DNA from: Synergistaceae bacterium
GTDB lineage: Bacteria > Synergistota > Synergistia > Synergistales > Aminobacteriaceae
Direction: 5' to 3'
NCBI GenBank assembly: GCA_017445205.1
Contig: JAFSUP010000088.1
Location: forward strand, 1-49,208
Length of the DNA: 49,208 nucleotides
Part shown: piece after piece, positions 17,146-25,081 of the stretch
Layout of the letters: each line of letters starts with the position of its first letter
Position numbering within the stretch: the stretch's first letter is position 1
Position numbers and translations under genes: made by a program
Notes under the pieces: generated by a model
Told to the model about the DNA's origin: nothing
Seen by the model: the letters and a program-made list of their open reading frames with translations, nothing else
Database searches by the model: none

Positions 17146-17812
17146 ATCTGTAACCGAATCCGTAAACAGTTTTTATCCAGCCATTTTCATGACCGGGCTC
17201 GGCGAGTTTCTTTCTTAAATTTTTGATGTAAGTGTCGATCGTCCTGTCGAATCCGTCGTAATCGTCGCCCAATGCCGTGCGAATAATCTCTTCTCTTGAC
17301 CACGTGCGGATCGGTTTTGACACAAGCGTAGAAAAAATTAAAAATTCGCTTTTCGTTACGGGGATCGGCGTTCCGTCCTTACGAATTTCGACGCGTTCGG
17401 GGTCAATTTCGATTCGTCCGTCAGCAAACGCACCTGACGCAATATTATCGCGAGTTTCTTTCGGGCGAAGCTGCGCACGGATTCGCGCCATCAGAACGCG
17501 AGGACTAAACGGTTTCGTGACGTAATCATTAGCGCCTGTGTCTAGTCCTTCAACGACGTCAGACTCTCCGGATTTCGCTGTCAACATTATGATAGGCACG
17601 GAAGATTTTTCCCGGACTCGTCTGCAAACTTCTTCGCCGTTTAATTTTGGAAGCATTAAATCGAGAAGAATTAAATCAATCTCATCACTTTCAAAAATTT
17701 CAAGAGCTTCGAGGCCGTCGGACGCTATAACAGTTTCATAGCCATCGCGTTTTGCATAGGCGCTGACGACTTCGGCGATAGATGTTTCGTCTTCAACAAT
17801 TAAAATTTTCAT
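17129..17812 (-). CDS. OmpR/PhoB-family response regulator
   Basis: A 227-aa regulator starting MKILIVEDE. The start at 17812 is favoured over 17836 because AAGGAG (17821-17826 on the - strand) stands 8 nt before it and the longer form has no SD. The receiver (1-120) has Asp51 in ILLDLMLPKLNG, Thr in IIMLTAKSGE and Lys in YVTKPFS. The winged-helix DNA-binding domain (about 130-227) ends with the family pattern DRTIDTYIKNLRKKL and TVYGFGYRF. Such regulators bind direct repeats at 11-bp spacing; an array of exactly that kind lies immediately upstream (17832-17869). It is co-transcribed with the kinase and probably also autoregulated. Confidence 0.95.
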   Translation of the reverse strand: MKILIVEDETSIAEVVSAYAKRDGYETVIASDGLEALEIFESDEIDLILLDLMLPKLNGEEVCRRVREKSSVPIIMLTAKSGESDVVEGLDTGANDYVTKPFSPRVLMARIRAQLRPKETRDNIASGAFADGRIEIDPERVEIRKDGTPIPVTKSEFLIFSTLVSKPIRTWSREEIIRTALGDDYDGFDRTIDTYIKNLRKKLAEPGHENGWIKTVYGFGYRFDDDK

Positions 17813-17831
17813 GTAAAAATCTCCTTCATAA

Positions 17832-17869
17832 TTCACAAAAATTTCATTTTAATTTCATTTTGAGTTCAT
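17832..17869. promoter_or_regulatory. Predicted response-regulator operator: four TTCAY half-sites at exact 11-bp spacing
   Basis: TTCAC at 17832, then TTCAT at 17843, 17854 and 17865. The step is 11 bp each time, one helical turn, as in PhoB/OmpR-type boxes. It sits in the divergent gap, 20 bp from the regulator start and just upstream of the -10 box of the + strand operon, so it can activate the exported-protein genes and control the regulator. The extended unit is close to TTCATTTTRAK in the central two copies. Confidence 0.65.
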
Positions 17870-17879
17870 AATTTCTTGT

Positions 17880-17885
17880 TATTCT
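17880..17885 (+). promoter_or_regulatory. Candidate -10 box of the His-rich/Spy-like operon
   Basis: TATTCT lies 10 bp after the last TTCAT half-site, with no -35 consensus. That is the pattern of an activator-dependent promoter in which the regulator occupies the -35 region. The strong SD AAGGAGG and the ATG at 17916 follow. Confidence 0.45.
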
Positions 17886-17915
17886 ATCAGCGTTGAAACA
17901 AGGAGGTCGAACAAA

Positions 17916-18293
17916 ATGAAAAAAAATAAAAACGGGAACAAAAAATTAGCAGTCGCTTTTACGTTAATAATAGCAGGAAGCGTTTTTTACGGAACAAGCC
18001 CTGCGTCAGCAAAAGGAATTGAACTTGAGGGAGTGCAAATTGTTTTCGGACGTCATCATGACGCACCGCCGCCTCCTCCTCCGGGACCGCCGCACCACGA
18101 TATGCACATGCCGCCGCCCCCGCCGCCAGAGCCTCATCGAGGGTATCACCCGCCAGCATATCACCCGTATCACAGGCCGCCGGAGCCGGATATGTGGGAC
18201 AGACCGGGAGGACATCACGCTCACAGAGGGCCGGAACATTTTGAACAGGGACCAAGAGGACATATGCCGCCACCCCCGCCGCATCATCATTAA
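17916..18293 (+). CDS. Exported His/Pro-rich small protein (probable metal-binding)
   Basis: A 125-aa protein with a clear signal peptide (residues 1-32, ending SPASA-KG). After a short beta-like start (GIELEGVQIVFG) the mature part is low-complexity: runs of 5-6 prolines alternate with His pairs and triplets. By my count 17 His lie in about 80 residues, ending in HHH. Such sequence binds Ni, Zn or Cu in known His-rich proteins; the metal here is unknown. No enzyme domain is seen. The SD AAGGAGG is strong. It is the first gene of a three-gene exported operon divergent from the two-component system. Other frames over this stretch also look open because of the biased composition, but the signal peptide and SD select this one. 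Confidence 0.85.
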   Translation: MKKNKNGNKKLAVAFTLIIAGSVFYGTSPASAKGIELEGVQIVFGRHHDAPPPPPPGPPHHDMHMPPPPPPEPHRGYHPPAYHPYHRPPEPDMWDRPGGHHAHRGPEHFEQGPRGHMPPPPPHHH

Positions 18294-18326
18294 GGGCAAG
18301 GGATTTTTTAGAAAGGAGTTTTTAAG

Positions 18327-18680
18327 ATGAAGAGAAAATTTTTAGCAGTTTTGACAGTTGCAGGAGTTTTAGGAGTTTCAGGAGCAGCGTTCGCAGGCGT
18401 AAACATAAAGATCGATTTCGATCATCCGAAATTCAGGCCGATCGCTCAAGCAAAGACGCAGCCGCAACGACCGCCCGAACCGCCGCAGGAGTTTCAGAAG
18501 GGTCAACGCCCGCCTATGAGCCGCGACATGAAAGGCAAGCCGCCCGAGCCACCGAAAGATGGAAAGCGTCCCCCGATGAGCGGAGATAAAAGACCGCCGA
18601 AGCCGCGTTCAGATGACAGAAGACCACCGGACTTTAACGACAATGGTCAGCGCCCGGAAATGCCGCGAGGCAGAAATTAA
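18327..18680 (+). CDS. Exported Pro-rich cationic small protein
   Basis: A 117-aa protein with a signal peptide (1-23, ending AAFA-GV). Its mature start VNIKIDFDHPKF resembles the mature start of the preceding protein (IELEGVQIVFGRHHD), suggesting a shared origin of the short beta segment. The rest is proline-rich with K, R, D and E (repeats of RPPMS and KPPEPPK type) and few His. The SD GAAAGGAG is 8 nt before ATG. It probably acts in the periplasm or at the wall. No family is recognised. It lies 33 bp after the His-rich gene. Confidence 0.8.
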   Translation: MKRKFLAVLTVAGVLGVSGAAFAGVNIKIDFDHPKFRPIAQAKTQPQRPPEPPQEFQKGQRPPMSRDMKGKPPEPPKDGKRPPMSGDKRPPKPRSDDRRPPDFNDNGQRPEMPRGRN

Positions 18681-18723
18681 ATTAAATTTGAATCAAGAAA
18701 ATTTTTAGGAGGTATTTTTAATT

Positions 18724-19260
18724 ATGAAAAAAGTATTAGCAATCGTGTTAGTAGTGTGTGTAGTTTGTGGAGCAGCAGCCGCTTTTGCGCAGCCGAGAAA
18801 AGTTCAGAACGTTGAAAACCGTGAACATCGCAACCAGCAGCAGCTTAATCACCCCGATCTCGACGGACAAGGACAGCCCGGAATGTTCCAGCCGCGCCAG
18901 TTCAGACAGCCGGACGGAAATTTTGAAGGACACGGCCCGCGTGGTTTTGAAGGACGTTGCAGAGGCCCTCGAGGAATGAACTTCACTCCCGACATGCCGA
19001 AGGAAATTCGTGAAAAGGCCGTCGAACTTGCAAAACTTCGCGTCGATTTAGAAGAAGCTATGTCAAGCGAGCCGATTAACAAGGCGAAGGCACTCGACAC
19101 TTACGCGAAAATGCAGAAACTTGAACAAGAGATTGACGCGTGGAGATTTGCGCAGAAGCTCGAACGCATTGAGGAATTTAAGAAGCAACGCGAGCTTAAT
19201 AAAAAAGTTCCGCCCGCACCAATGCAGCCGAAACCTGAAGCACCTGCGCCCGAAAAATAA
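18724..19260 (+). CDS. Exported Spy/ZraP-like (LTxxQ/heavy-metal resistance) protein
   Basis: A 178-aa protein with a signal peptide (1-22, ending AAAFA-QP). A Gln/Gly/Arg-rich linker runs to about residue 85. A helical domain at ~90-165 (EIREKAVELAKLRVDLEEAM, then NKAKALDTYAKMQKLEQEID) has the two-helix pattern of CnrX/ZraP/Spy-type periplasmic chaperones or metal sensors. These are classical targets of Bae/Cpx/Zra two-component systems, which fits the divergent regulator and kinase. The tail is Pro-rich. SD is GGAGG; the gene is last in the operon and is followed by a terminator at 19284-19323. Family assignment is by pattern, not by search. Confidence 0.7.
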   Translation: MKKVLAIVLVVCVVCGAAAAFAQPRKVQNVENREHRNQQQLNHPDLDGQGQPGMFQPRQFRQPDGNFEGHGPRGFEGRCRGPRGMNFTPDMPKEIREKAVELAKLRVDLEEAMSSEPINKAKALDTYAKMQKLEQEIDAWRFAQKLERIEEFKKQRELNKKVPPAPMQPKPEAPAPEK

Positions 19261-19283
19261 AAATTGAAATTCAAATTAAAAAC

Positions 19284-19323
19284 GAGGAGCCGGGATTTAA
19301 TTCCTGACTCCTCAAATTTTTTT
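19284..19323 (+). terminator. Intrinsic terminator of the exported-protein operon
   Basis: GAGGAG (19284-19289) pairs with CTCCTC (19308-19313), extended by an inner CGGGA/TCCTG pairing, then AAATTTTTTT. It lies 23 bp after the Spy-like stop. Confidence 0.8.
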
Positions 19324-19363
19324 CTTTTGTTTTAATTCGGAACTAGAGATTAAGAAATTAAAC

Positions 19364-19394
19364 TTCCTACTTCCTAACTCCTAATTCCTACTTG
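19364..19394 (-). repeat. Heptamer repeat locus B (4 units)
   Basis: On the - strand it reads CAAGTAGGAATTAGGAGTTA and continues for four 7-bp units (plus-strand units at 19364-19370, 19371-19377, 19378-19384, 19385-19391). It follows the stop of the 63-aa gene by a few bases and has the CAAGTAGGAA left boundary shared with several other copies. Confidence 0.9.
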
Positions 19395-19396
19395 AA

Positions 19397-19588
19397 TTAA
19401 ATATATTGTTCGACTTGATCGTGTACTACGACCATGTTATTAAAATCTTCAATTTGTGGACGCTGAACCATGATAGGCTCTTGAACATGAACGTACTGAT
19501 TTTCAACACGGCGCGTCACGAATCCTTTTTCAAGTCTGCTGACAGAGCCTGCTGTATCGTTAATAATATTCGTCTGAACTACGCGCAT
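19397..19588 (-). CDS. Small hypothetical protein (63 aa)
   Basis: A short protein of 63 aa, polar, with no membrane segment or signal peptide. The sequence is rich in V, Q and N (starts MRVVQTNIIND, ends VVHDQVEQYI). I do not recognise a family. It is taken as real because GGAGG lies 9 nt before the ATG and an extended -10 box (TGATAAAAT, 19636-19644 on the - strand) lies a further 40 bp upstream. It stands between two other transcription units. The opposite-strand frame over the same bases has no such signals. Confidence 0.6.
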   Translation of the reverse strand: MRVVQTNIINDTAGSVSRLEKGFVTRRVENQYVHVQEPIMVQRPQIEDFNNMVVVHDQVEQYI

Positions 19589-19635
19589 TTTGAAATTCCT
19601 CCATGAATTCTTCCCTTAATAAGCACTGCGCAACT

Positions 19636-19644
19636 ATTTTATCA
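19636..19644 (-). promoter_or_regulatory. Extended -10 element (TGATAAAAT) for the 63-aa gene
   Basis: TG-A-TAAAAT on the - strand, about 48 bp before the ATG at 19588 and just after the antiporter stop codon. This supports independent transcription of the small gene. Confidence 0.4.
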
Positions 19645-19650
19645 GAAATA

Positions 19651-20940
19651 TTAATTTCTGTGTTTTGTAATTTGAAATCGTGCTCGGTTGACCTGTTCGG
19701 GCTGCCCGGGTTCAATTTCGCCAGCTTTCATTAAAGCCATTCGTGTGAGCATAGGGCCGACAAGTTCATAAACTAAGACGCTGAATAAAATAATGTTGCG
19801 AATTAATCCGCCCATCGTGTCGCCAAGAGCCTGAGCGCTTACGACCATTCCCAAAGCTACACCGGCCTGCGGGAATAACGTAATCCCTAAATATTTTTTT
19901 ACGTTCTCGGAACAGTTCATTATCGTGCTGCTGAAGGACGCGCCGAAATATTTTCCTACGCAACGCGTAAATATATAAATCAGTCCCGTGGCGATGACAA
20001 ACGGATATTGAAAGACAGAAAGCTCAAGCCGCGCTCCCGATAAGACAAAGAAGACGGCGTAAAGTGGAGCTGACCATTTTTCAGAACGTTTCATAATGTC
20101 GGCCGAATATTCGCACATGTTGCAAAAAATCGTTCCAAGCATCATGCACACGAGCAGTGATGAAAATCCTACTCGAAGTTGCCCAAAATGAAATTCGCGC
20201 GTAGCAAGTGCTATCGTCATCATAACGAACGCTATCGTCATTGAAAGACGGTTTGAATTTGAGAAAAATAATTTTTCAAGCTGCGTTAATAAAAATCCCA
20301 TGACCGCGCCTAAGATTAAAGAGCTTATGATTTCGATCAACGGATTAACGATAATCGAAACAAAATTCACCGCGCCGCCGATCATAGCCTGCGCAACACC
20401 GATTGAGACCGCGAAAATCACAAGCCCCGCTGCGTCATCAAGAGCGACAATCGGCAGCAGCAAATCCGTAACCGGGCCTTTAGCCTTAAATTGTCGAACT
20501 ACCATTAATGTAGCTGCCGGAGCCGTTGCCGAAGCTATAGCGCCGAGCGTGATTGCTACAGGGACGGGCAAAACGTCATCACCAAGCTTCATGCTTAAAG
20601 CGATTAATGCAATGTCAACGAGAATTGTAGCCGCAAGAGCTTGAAAAATTCCGATAAACGTCGCGGCCTTGCCCATCTCTTTTAGTTGCGCCATTCTGAA
20701 CTCGCTGCCAATGTCGAACGCAATGAAGCCAAGAGCTAGGCTTGATAAAATATTAACGTCCGCAAGTTCCATTGAAGAATCAAAACCGAAACCGACGCGG
20801 CCAAGAGCATAAGGCCCAACGAGAACGCCCGCAATCAAAAACGCCGTTACGTCAGGAAATTTGAAGCCGGAATATTTGAAAGCTCTGGTCATCATTAAAC
20901 CAGCAAAGAGCGCGAACGCGGTTTTTAATAACAAAGTCAT
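19651..20940 (-). CDS. Cation:proton antiporter, CPA2/Kef-type membrane domain
   Basis: A 429-aa integral membrane protein with about 12 hydrophobic segments. The N-terminal part has FPDVTAFLIAGVLVGPYALG, typical of Na+/H+ exchanger domains, and the ion-binding acidic pair is present in LPIVALDDAAGLVIFA. ATLMVVRQF and SATAPAAT match the unwound TM4 region. There is no C-terminal RCK/TrkA domain; the short tail is polar. It exchanges Na+ or K+ for H+ across the inner membrane; the ion cannot be told. It stands alone between the small gene and thrS on the other strand. Confidence 0.9.
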   Translation of the reverse strand: MTLLLKTAFALFAGLMMTRAFKYSGFKFPDVTAFLIAGVLVGPYALGRVGFGFDSSMELADVNILSSLALGFIAFDIGSEFRMAQLKEMGKAATFIGIFQALAATILVDIALIALSMKLGDDVLPVPVAITLGAIASATAPAATLMVVRQFKAKGPVTDLLLPIVALDDAAGLVIFAVSIGVAQAMIGGAVNFVSIIVNPLIEIISSLILGAVMGFLLTQLEKLFFSNSNRLSMTIAFVMMTIALATREFHFGQLRVGFSSLLVCMMLGTIFCNMCEYSADIMKRSEKWSAPLYAVFFVLSGARLELSVFQYPFVIATGLIYIFTRCVGKYFGASFSSTIMNCSENVKKYLGITLFPQAGVALGMVVSAQALGDTMGGLIRNIILFSVLVYELVGPMLTRMALMKAGEIEPGQPEQVNRARFQITKHRN

Positions 20941-21023
20941 GTGAAAAAATTAACGCCTCTTTCCAAAATTTTTGAAAACATATGATAGCACAATGAAATT
21001 TTCTAATCTCGTTTCGCTCGTTG

Positions 21024-21032
21024 TGTTATACT
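21024..21032 (+). promoter_or_regulatory. Extended -10 promoter element (TGTTATACT) of thrS
   Basis: TG-T-TATACT lies 48 bp before the thrS ATG in the 139-bp divergent gap. The -35 region is weak. No T-box leader (TGGNACCGCG) is visible in the short leader. Confidence 0.5.
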
Positions 21033-21079
21033 TGCTCAAAAAATTTCAGTTTAGAAATTAAGGCAGGTTTTATATTTTT

Positions 21080-22978
21080 ATGTTGTATTTTAAAAATGGC
21101 GAAAAATCGTGCGAGATTGCCAACGATTCGGCCACACTTCACGATGTGATTAAATCGTTAGGGCTTGACGGCAAGAAAGTTATCGCAGCGAAGTTGAACG
21201 GCGAATTAATGGACTTGTCGCGCAACGTCAACGAGGGCGGCGAAGTCGAAGCTATTACAACGGACTCGCCCGAAGGATTGGAAATTCTGCGGCACAGCAC
21301 TGCTCACTTAATGGCACAAGCGATTGAAAGATTGTATCCTGGCACTCATTTTGGAATTGGGCCTGCGATTAAGGACGGCTTTTATTATGACATAGACGTA
21401 GCTGGGACAATCACGGAGAGCGATTTACCAAAAATCGAAGCAGAAATGCGAAAAATTTCAGGTGCTGGCGAGAAAGTTTCACGAGAGGATTTATCAAAAG
21501 AAGATGCACTAAAATTCTTTGCAAACGATCCATATAAAACAGAATTGATTTCAGAGATAGACGCGCCCACTGTCTCAATTTATAAGCAAGGCGAGTATGC
21601 AGATTTGTGCAGAGGGCCTCACGTTCCTGACGCGTCAAAAATCCATAATTTCAAATTGTTGTCAATCGCGGGAGCATATTGGCGAGGCAGCGAGAAAAAC
21701 AAGATGCTCACAAGGATTTACGGAACAGCTTTCGCAACTCCTGATGAACTTAAAACTTACACCAAACGACTTGAAGAAGCAAAGTTGCGTGACCACAGAA
21801 AACTTGGTAAAGAGCTGGATTTATTCAGCCTTCATGAGGAAGGTCCGGGATTTCCATTTTTCCACCCTAAAGGCATGGTAATCATGAACACGCTAATTAA
21901 TTTTTGGCGTAAAGAGCACCTGAAACGAGGCTATCTCGAGATTAAGACACCGCAGATTTTGGATCAACAATTATGGGTACGTTCGGGACATTGGGATCAC
22001 TATCGTGAAAACATGTATCTCACTACGATTGATGAGAAGACTTATGCAATAAAGCCAATGAATTGCCCCGGTAGCATTCTTGTGTATAAGACGCAGCTAA
22101 GGAGCTATAGAGAGCTTCCGATGAGGCTTGCGGAGCTTGGAATTGTTCATAGACATGAGCGCACGGGAGTTTTGCATGGTCTTATGCGCGTTAGATGTTT
22201 CACACAAGATGACTCGCACACTTACATTGAGCCTTCAAAAATCAAAGAAGAAGTTACAGCGATCATGGAGTTGGATAAATATTTTTATACCAAAGTTTTC
22301 AACTTCAAATATACAGTTGAACTTTCGACACGGCCCGAAGACTCGATGGGTACTGATGAACAGTGGGAAGCTGCTGAAGCGGCTTTGAAAGACGCGCTTG
22401 AAAGTACAAACACGCCTTATACGATTAATCCAGGTGACGGAGCTTTTTACGGGCCTAAAATTGATTTTCATCTTGAAGATTGTATCGGTAGAACGTGGCA
22501 ATGTGGAACTATTCAGCTTGATTTCCAGTTGCCGGGCCGTTTTGACGTTACATATATTGGTGAAGATGGCGCGGAACATACTCCAGTTTTGATTCACAGA
22601 GTTGTATTCGGAAGTGTGGAACGTTTCATGGGAATTTTGATTGAACATTACGCAGGTGCTTTCCCCTACTGGCTTGCGCCTGTGCAGGTTGAAATCATTC
22701 CTATCGCTGATACCCACATTGAATACGCGAAGAAATTGCAAGAAACGTTCAATAAGTGGGGTGTGCGCGTTGAAGTTGATACACGCTCGGAGAAGCTTGG
22801 CCGCAAGATTCGTGATGCACAGATTCAAAAAATTCCTTACATGCTAGTCGTTGGTGATAAGGAGCAGGCTGAAAACAAAGTTGGAGTTCGTGAACGTTCA
22901 AAGGGTGATTTAGGCTCAATGACGCTTGACGAGTTCAAAAACGTGCTTGAGAACGAGTTTGACCCAAATAAGGATTAA
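21080..22978 (+). CDS. thrS: Threonyl-tRNA synthetase
   Basis: A class II synthetase of 632 aa charging tRNA-Thr. An N-terminal TGS domain (about 1-62) is followed by the editing domain with HSTAHLMAQA (near 72) and the second half of the HxxxH...C/H site. The catalytic core contains the motif 2 region HRHERTGVLHGLMRVR and the zinc Cys in KPMNCPGS. Motif 3 is LIHRVVFGSVERFMG. The anticodon-binding domain is C-terminal (ALxP-type EIIPI.D). Length and order fit the full bacterial enzyme. It heads a run with DUF2344 and rng, although spacing (16 bp) alone supports the link. Confidence 0.98.
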   Translation: MLYFKNGEKSCEIANDSATLHDVIKSLGLDGKKVIAAKLNGELMDLSRNVNEGGEVEAITTDSPEGLEILRHSTAHLMAQAIERLYPGTHFGIGPAIKDGFYYDIDVAGTITESDLPKIEAEMRKISGAGEKVSREDLSKEDALKFFANDPYKTELISEIDAPTVSIYKQGEYADLCRGPHVPDASKIHNFKLLSIAGAYWRGSEKNKMLTRIYGTAFATPDELKTYTKRLEEAKLRDHRKLGKELDLFSLHEEGPGFPFFHPKGMVIMNTLINFWRKEHLKRGYLEIKTPQILDQQLWVRSGHWDHYRENMYLTTIDEKTYAIKPMNCPGSILVYKTQLRSYRELPMRLAELGIVHRHERTGVLHGLMRVRCFTQDDSHTYIEPSKIKEEVTAIMELDKYFYTKVFNFKYTVELSTRPEDSMGTDEQWEAAEAALKDALESTNTPYTINPGDGAFYGPKIDFHLEDCIGRTWQCGTIQLDFQLPGRFDVTYIGEDGAEHTPVLIHRVVFGSVERFMGILIEHYAGAFPYWLAPVQVEIIPIADTHIEYAKKLQETFNKWGVRVEVDTRSEKLGRKIRDAQIQKIPYMLVVGDKEQAENKVGVRERSKGDLGSMTLDEFKNVLENEFDPNKD

Positions 22979-22994
22979 TTTGCAGGATTGAGGA

Positions 22995-23582
22995 ATGAGA
23001 GCGAGATTAATTTATTCAAAACGTGGCGGAGCTTGCTTTGTTCCTCACATTGCATTAGCGCAGATATTTTCGCGAAGCGCGTCAAGAGCGGGGTTGAAGC
23101 TGATTATGACACAGGGATTTTCACCGCGAGCTAAAATCAGTTTCGCTCCCGAACTTCCTGCGGGAGTTGTTGCGCTTGCTGAAGTTGTAGATATGTATCT
23201 TGATGAAAATCTTTGTGGTGACCTAATCCAACGAATGAACGCAGCTCTCCCAGAAGGATTTTGTATTTCTAATGTAATTTTTCCTGCTGAAGATTCGCCT
23301 TCACTTGGTAAACTCTGTACTCATGCTGAATATCTCGTAAGAAGCGCAGTGCTTTCACTTTCAAATATACAACAACATTTTAATAATCCTTCAATCATAA
23401 AAAGTGATTTCGTTGACGATTGGTTTCGTTTTATAATCAAAGACCCCGCTCAAAATCCCATAGGAAGCTTCATAAAACCTTTGATAAAAGACAACTTAAT
23501 CGACGGTTGGCAATGTATTAATATAGTGCGTGTTGCCATTGGTTCTTATGATAGTGTGTTGGATATGGTGAAGATGTCATGA
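22995..23582 (+). CDS. DUF2344 protein (radical-SAM-linked TIGR03936-type)
   Basis: A 195-aa protein. The start MRARLIYSKRGGACFVPHIAL and the following GLKLIMTQGFSPRAKISFAPELPAGV match the family pattern ('R..F.K.G...F.SHLDL...F.RA.RRA.LP...S.GF.P.P...FA.PL..G'). In many bacteria this domain is fused to, or next to, a radical SAM protein and adjoins RNase G. Here the radical SAM partner is not adjacent, but rng overlaps (ATGA). The start region reads GGATTGAGGAATG, which resembles the heptamer family. Function is unknown; a link with tRNA or rRNA processing is suggested only by context. Confidence 0.85.
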   Translation: MRARLIYSKRGGACFVPHIALAQIFSRSASRAGLKLIMTQGFSPRAKISFAPELPAGVVALAEVVDMYLDENLCGDLIQRMNAALPEGFCISNVIFPAEDSPSLGKLCTHAEYLVRSAVLSLSNIQQHFNNPSIIKSDFVDDWFRFIIKDPAQNPIGSFIKPLIKDNLIDGWQCINIVRVAIGSYDSVLDMVKMS

Positions 23583-25051
23583 GCGACATAAAGATAGTTG
23601 CTGACTTAAAAGAGAGCGAACAGTCTCGCGTGGCTTTGCTCGAAAATGGAAAACTTACAGAAATTTTTATTGAATACAACTTTGAAACTTCACGAACGCA
23701 GGGCGATATTTTTAAAGCGCGTGTAGAAACCGTCGTGCCTGCAATCAGCGCGGCTTTTGTCTCAATTTCGACAAAAAAACAAAATAAACTCGAACCTCAT
23801 AACGCTTTTTTATATTTGAATGAAAATGAGCAAACAGCGCACTTAAAGCCTGGTAATGAACTAATTGTACAAATTATAAAAAATGCACGAAAAAATAAGG
23901 CTCCTCGTGTAAGTGCAAGAATTTCAATCCCCGGACGTTGGCTAGTGCTTGTGCCGAACAATGACGAAATAGGTGTGTCAAGGCGCATTAACAGCAATGA
24001 TGAGCGAAAAAGATTGAAACAAATTGCAGATACTCTAAGCGCAGAAAATCAGGGTTTTGGAATAATAATTAGGACCGCTGCGGAAAATGTCAGCGAAGAA
24101 TTATTGCGAAAAGATTTAGCTTCATTACTGGATTTATGGCGCGATATTAAAGAGAAATACAAAAATACTCCCGCGCCGTGTTTGTTGTATCGAGATACTG
24201 GAGCGTTAGGGAAAGTCTTGCGCGATGAAGTTGTTGAGCAGATTGACGAGATAATCATAGATGACAAAGAAGAATTTGAAAATGCAAAATCCTTTGTTGA
24301 AAGATTTTTCACCAAGCAGCCTGACATAAAACTTTATAATGAAATTACACCAATTTTTGAATATTTTGGTATTGAAAGCGAAATTCAAAAAGCTCTTGAC
24401 CGCAAAGTATGGCTTAGAAGCGGAGCTTATCTAGTTTTTGACCAGACAGAGGCTCTTACAGTTATTGACGTAAACACCGGCAAATTTACAAGTGCTCCCG
24501 ATATGCGGCATACTGTATTTGCTACCAATCTTGAAGCAGCAGAAGAAATAGCTCGACAACTTCGTTTACGTTCAATAGGCGGGATTGTGATCGTGGATTT
24601 TATAGACATGGATTTTAGCGAGGACAAACGAGAATTATTAAAGAGTTTTGAAAAATTTTTGAGCCATGACCGCTTGAAAACACGAGTTTTTTCGATAACA
24701 CAGCTGGGCTTAGTTGAACTTACACGAAAACGAGAACGTCCGGATTTGAAAAGCATTTTAACTCGCAACTGTCCAATTTGTGGCGATAACGGTTTTGTTG
24801 AACGTGAAGAAAATATTGCAATTAATATCAAACGTTTTATTCGTAAAATCACTGCTGCCAATAATTCAGAGGCATTTCTAATTCAGACTGCGCCGCGAAT
24901 TGCTGAATACATCAACCAAAATTTTATTCGCGAATGGCAAAATGAGTTTCAACGAAAATTTTTTATAAAAGGCGTTCCGGGCTTCATTTGGAACAAATAC
25001 AGGCTTGAATATCAAGGGACTTTAGAAAAATTGCAAGAAAAAAGGGATTAA
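23579..25051 (+). CDS. rng: Ribonuclease G/E family endoribonuclease
   Basis: A 490-aa protein. An S1 RNA-binding domain at ~35-125 starts with the usual 'G.I(Y/F)KARVE.V.PA..AAFV'. RNase H-like/DNase I-like catalytic parts follow. The Mg-binding acidic site is in LTVIDVNTGKF and IVIVDFIDMDF, and the zinc-link is CPICGDNGF (CPxCxG). RNase G matures the 16S rRNA 5' end and degrades mRNA. The length fits RNase G rather than RNase E with its long scaffold tail. It overlaps the DUF2344 gene by 4 bp. Its last codons lie inside the hairpin that terminates the convergent operon. Confidence 0.95.
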   Translation: MSDIKIVADLKESEQSRVALLENGKLTEIFIEYNFETSRTQGDIFKARVETVVPAISAAFVSISTKKQNKLEPHNAFLYLNENEQTAHLKPGNELIVQIIKNARKNKAPRVSARISIPGRWLVLVPNNDEIGVSRRINSNDERKRLKQIADTLSAENQGFGIIIRTAAENVSEELLRKDLASLLDLWRDIKEKYKNTPAPCLLYRDTGALGKVLRDEVVEQIDEIIIDDKEEFENAKSFVERFFTKQPDIKLYNEITPIFEYFGIESEIQKALDRKVWLRSGAYLVFDQTEALTVIDVNTGKFTSAPDMRHTVFATNLEAAEEIARQLRLRSIGGIVIVDFIDMDFSEDKRELLKSFEKFLSHDRLKTRVFSITQLGLVELTRKRERPDLKSILTRNCPICGDNGFVEREENIAINIKRFIRKITAANNSEAFLIQTAPRIAEYINQNFIREWQNEFQRKFFIKGVPGFIWNKYRLEYQGTLEKLQEKRD

Positions 25052-25074
25052 GAAAAATTTACTCCTAATCCCTT
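25040..25074 (-). terminator. Intrinsic terminator of the lactaldehyde reductase operon, overlapping the rng 3' end
   Basis: AAGGGATTA (25042-25050) pairs over 9 bp with TAATCCCTT (25066-25074). The T-tract (TTTTTTC) follows on the - strand, so it serves the - strand operon ending at 25082. The same DNA encodes the last residues (KRD) and stop of rng. Confidence 0.8.
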
Positions 25075-25081
25075 GTAAAAA

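Noticed and set aside
17959..18299. Open reading frames on the - strand and in another + frame across the His/Pro-rich gene
   Set aside because: They are open only because the CCG/CAC-rich low-complexity DNA lacks stops in several frames; none has an SD or signal peptide, while the + frame at 17916 has both.
20941..21079. T-box riboswitch in front of thrS
   Set aside because: The leader after the predicted -10 is under 50 nt and has no TGGNACCGCG or specifier stem.
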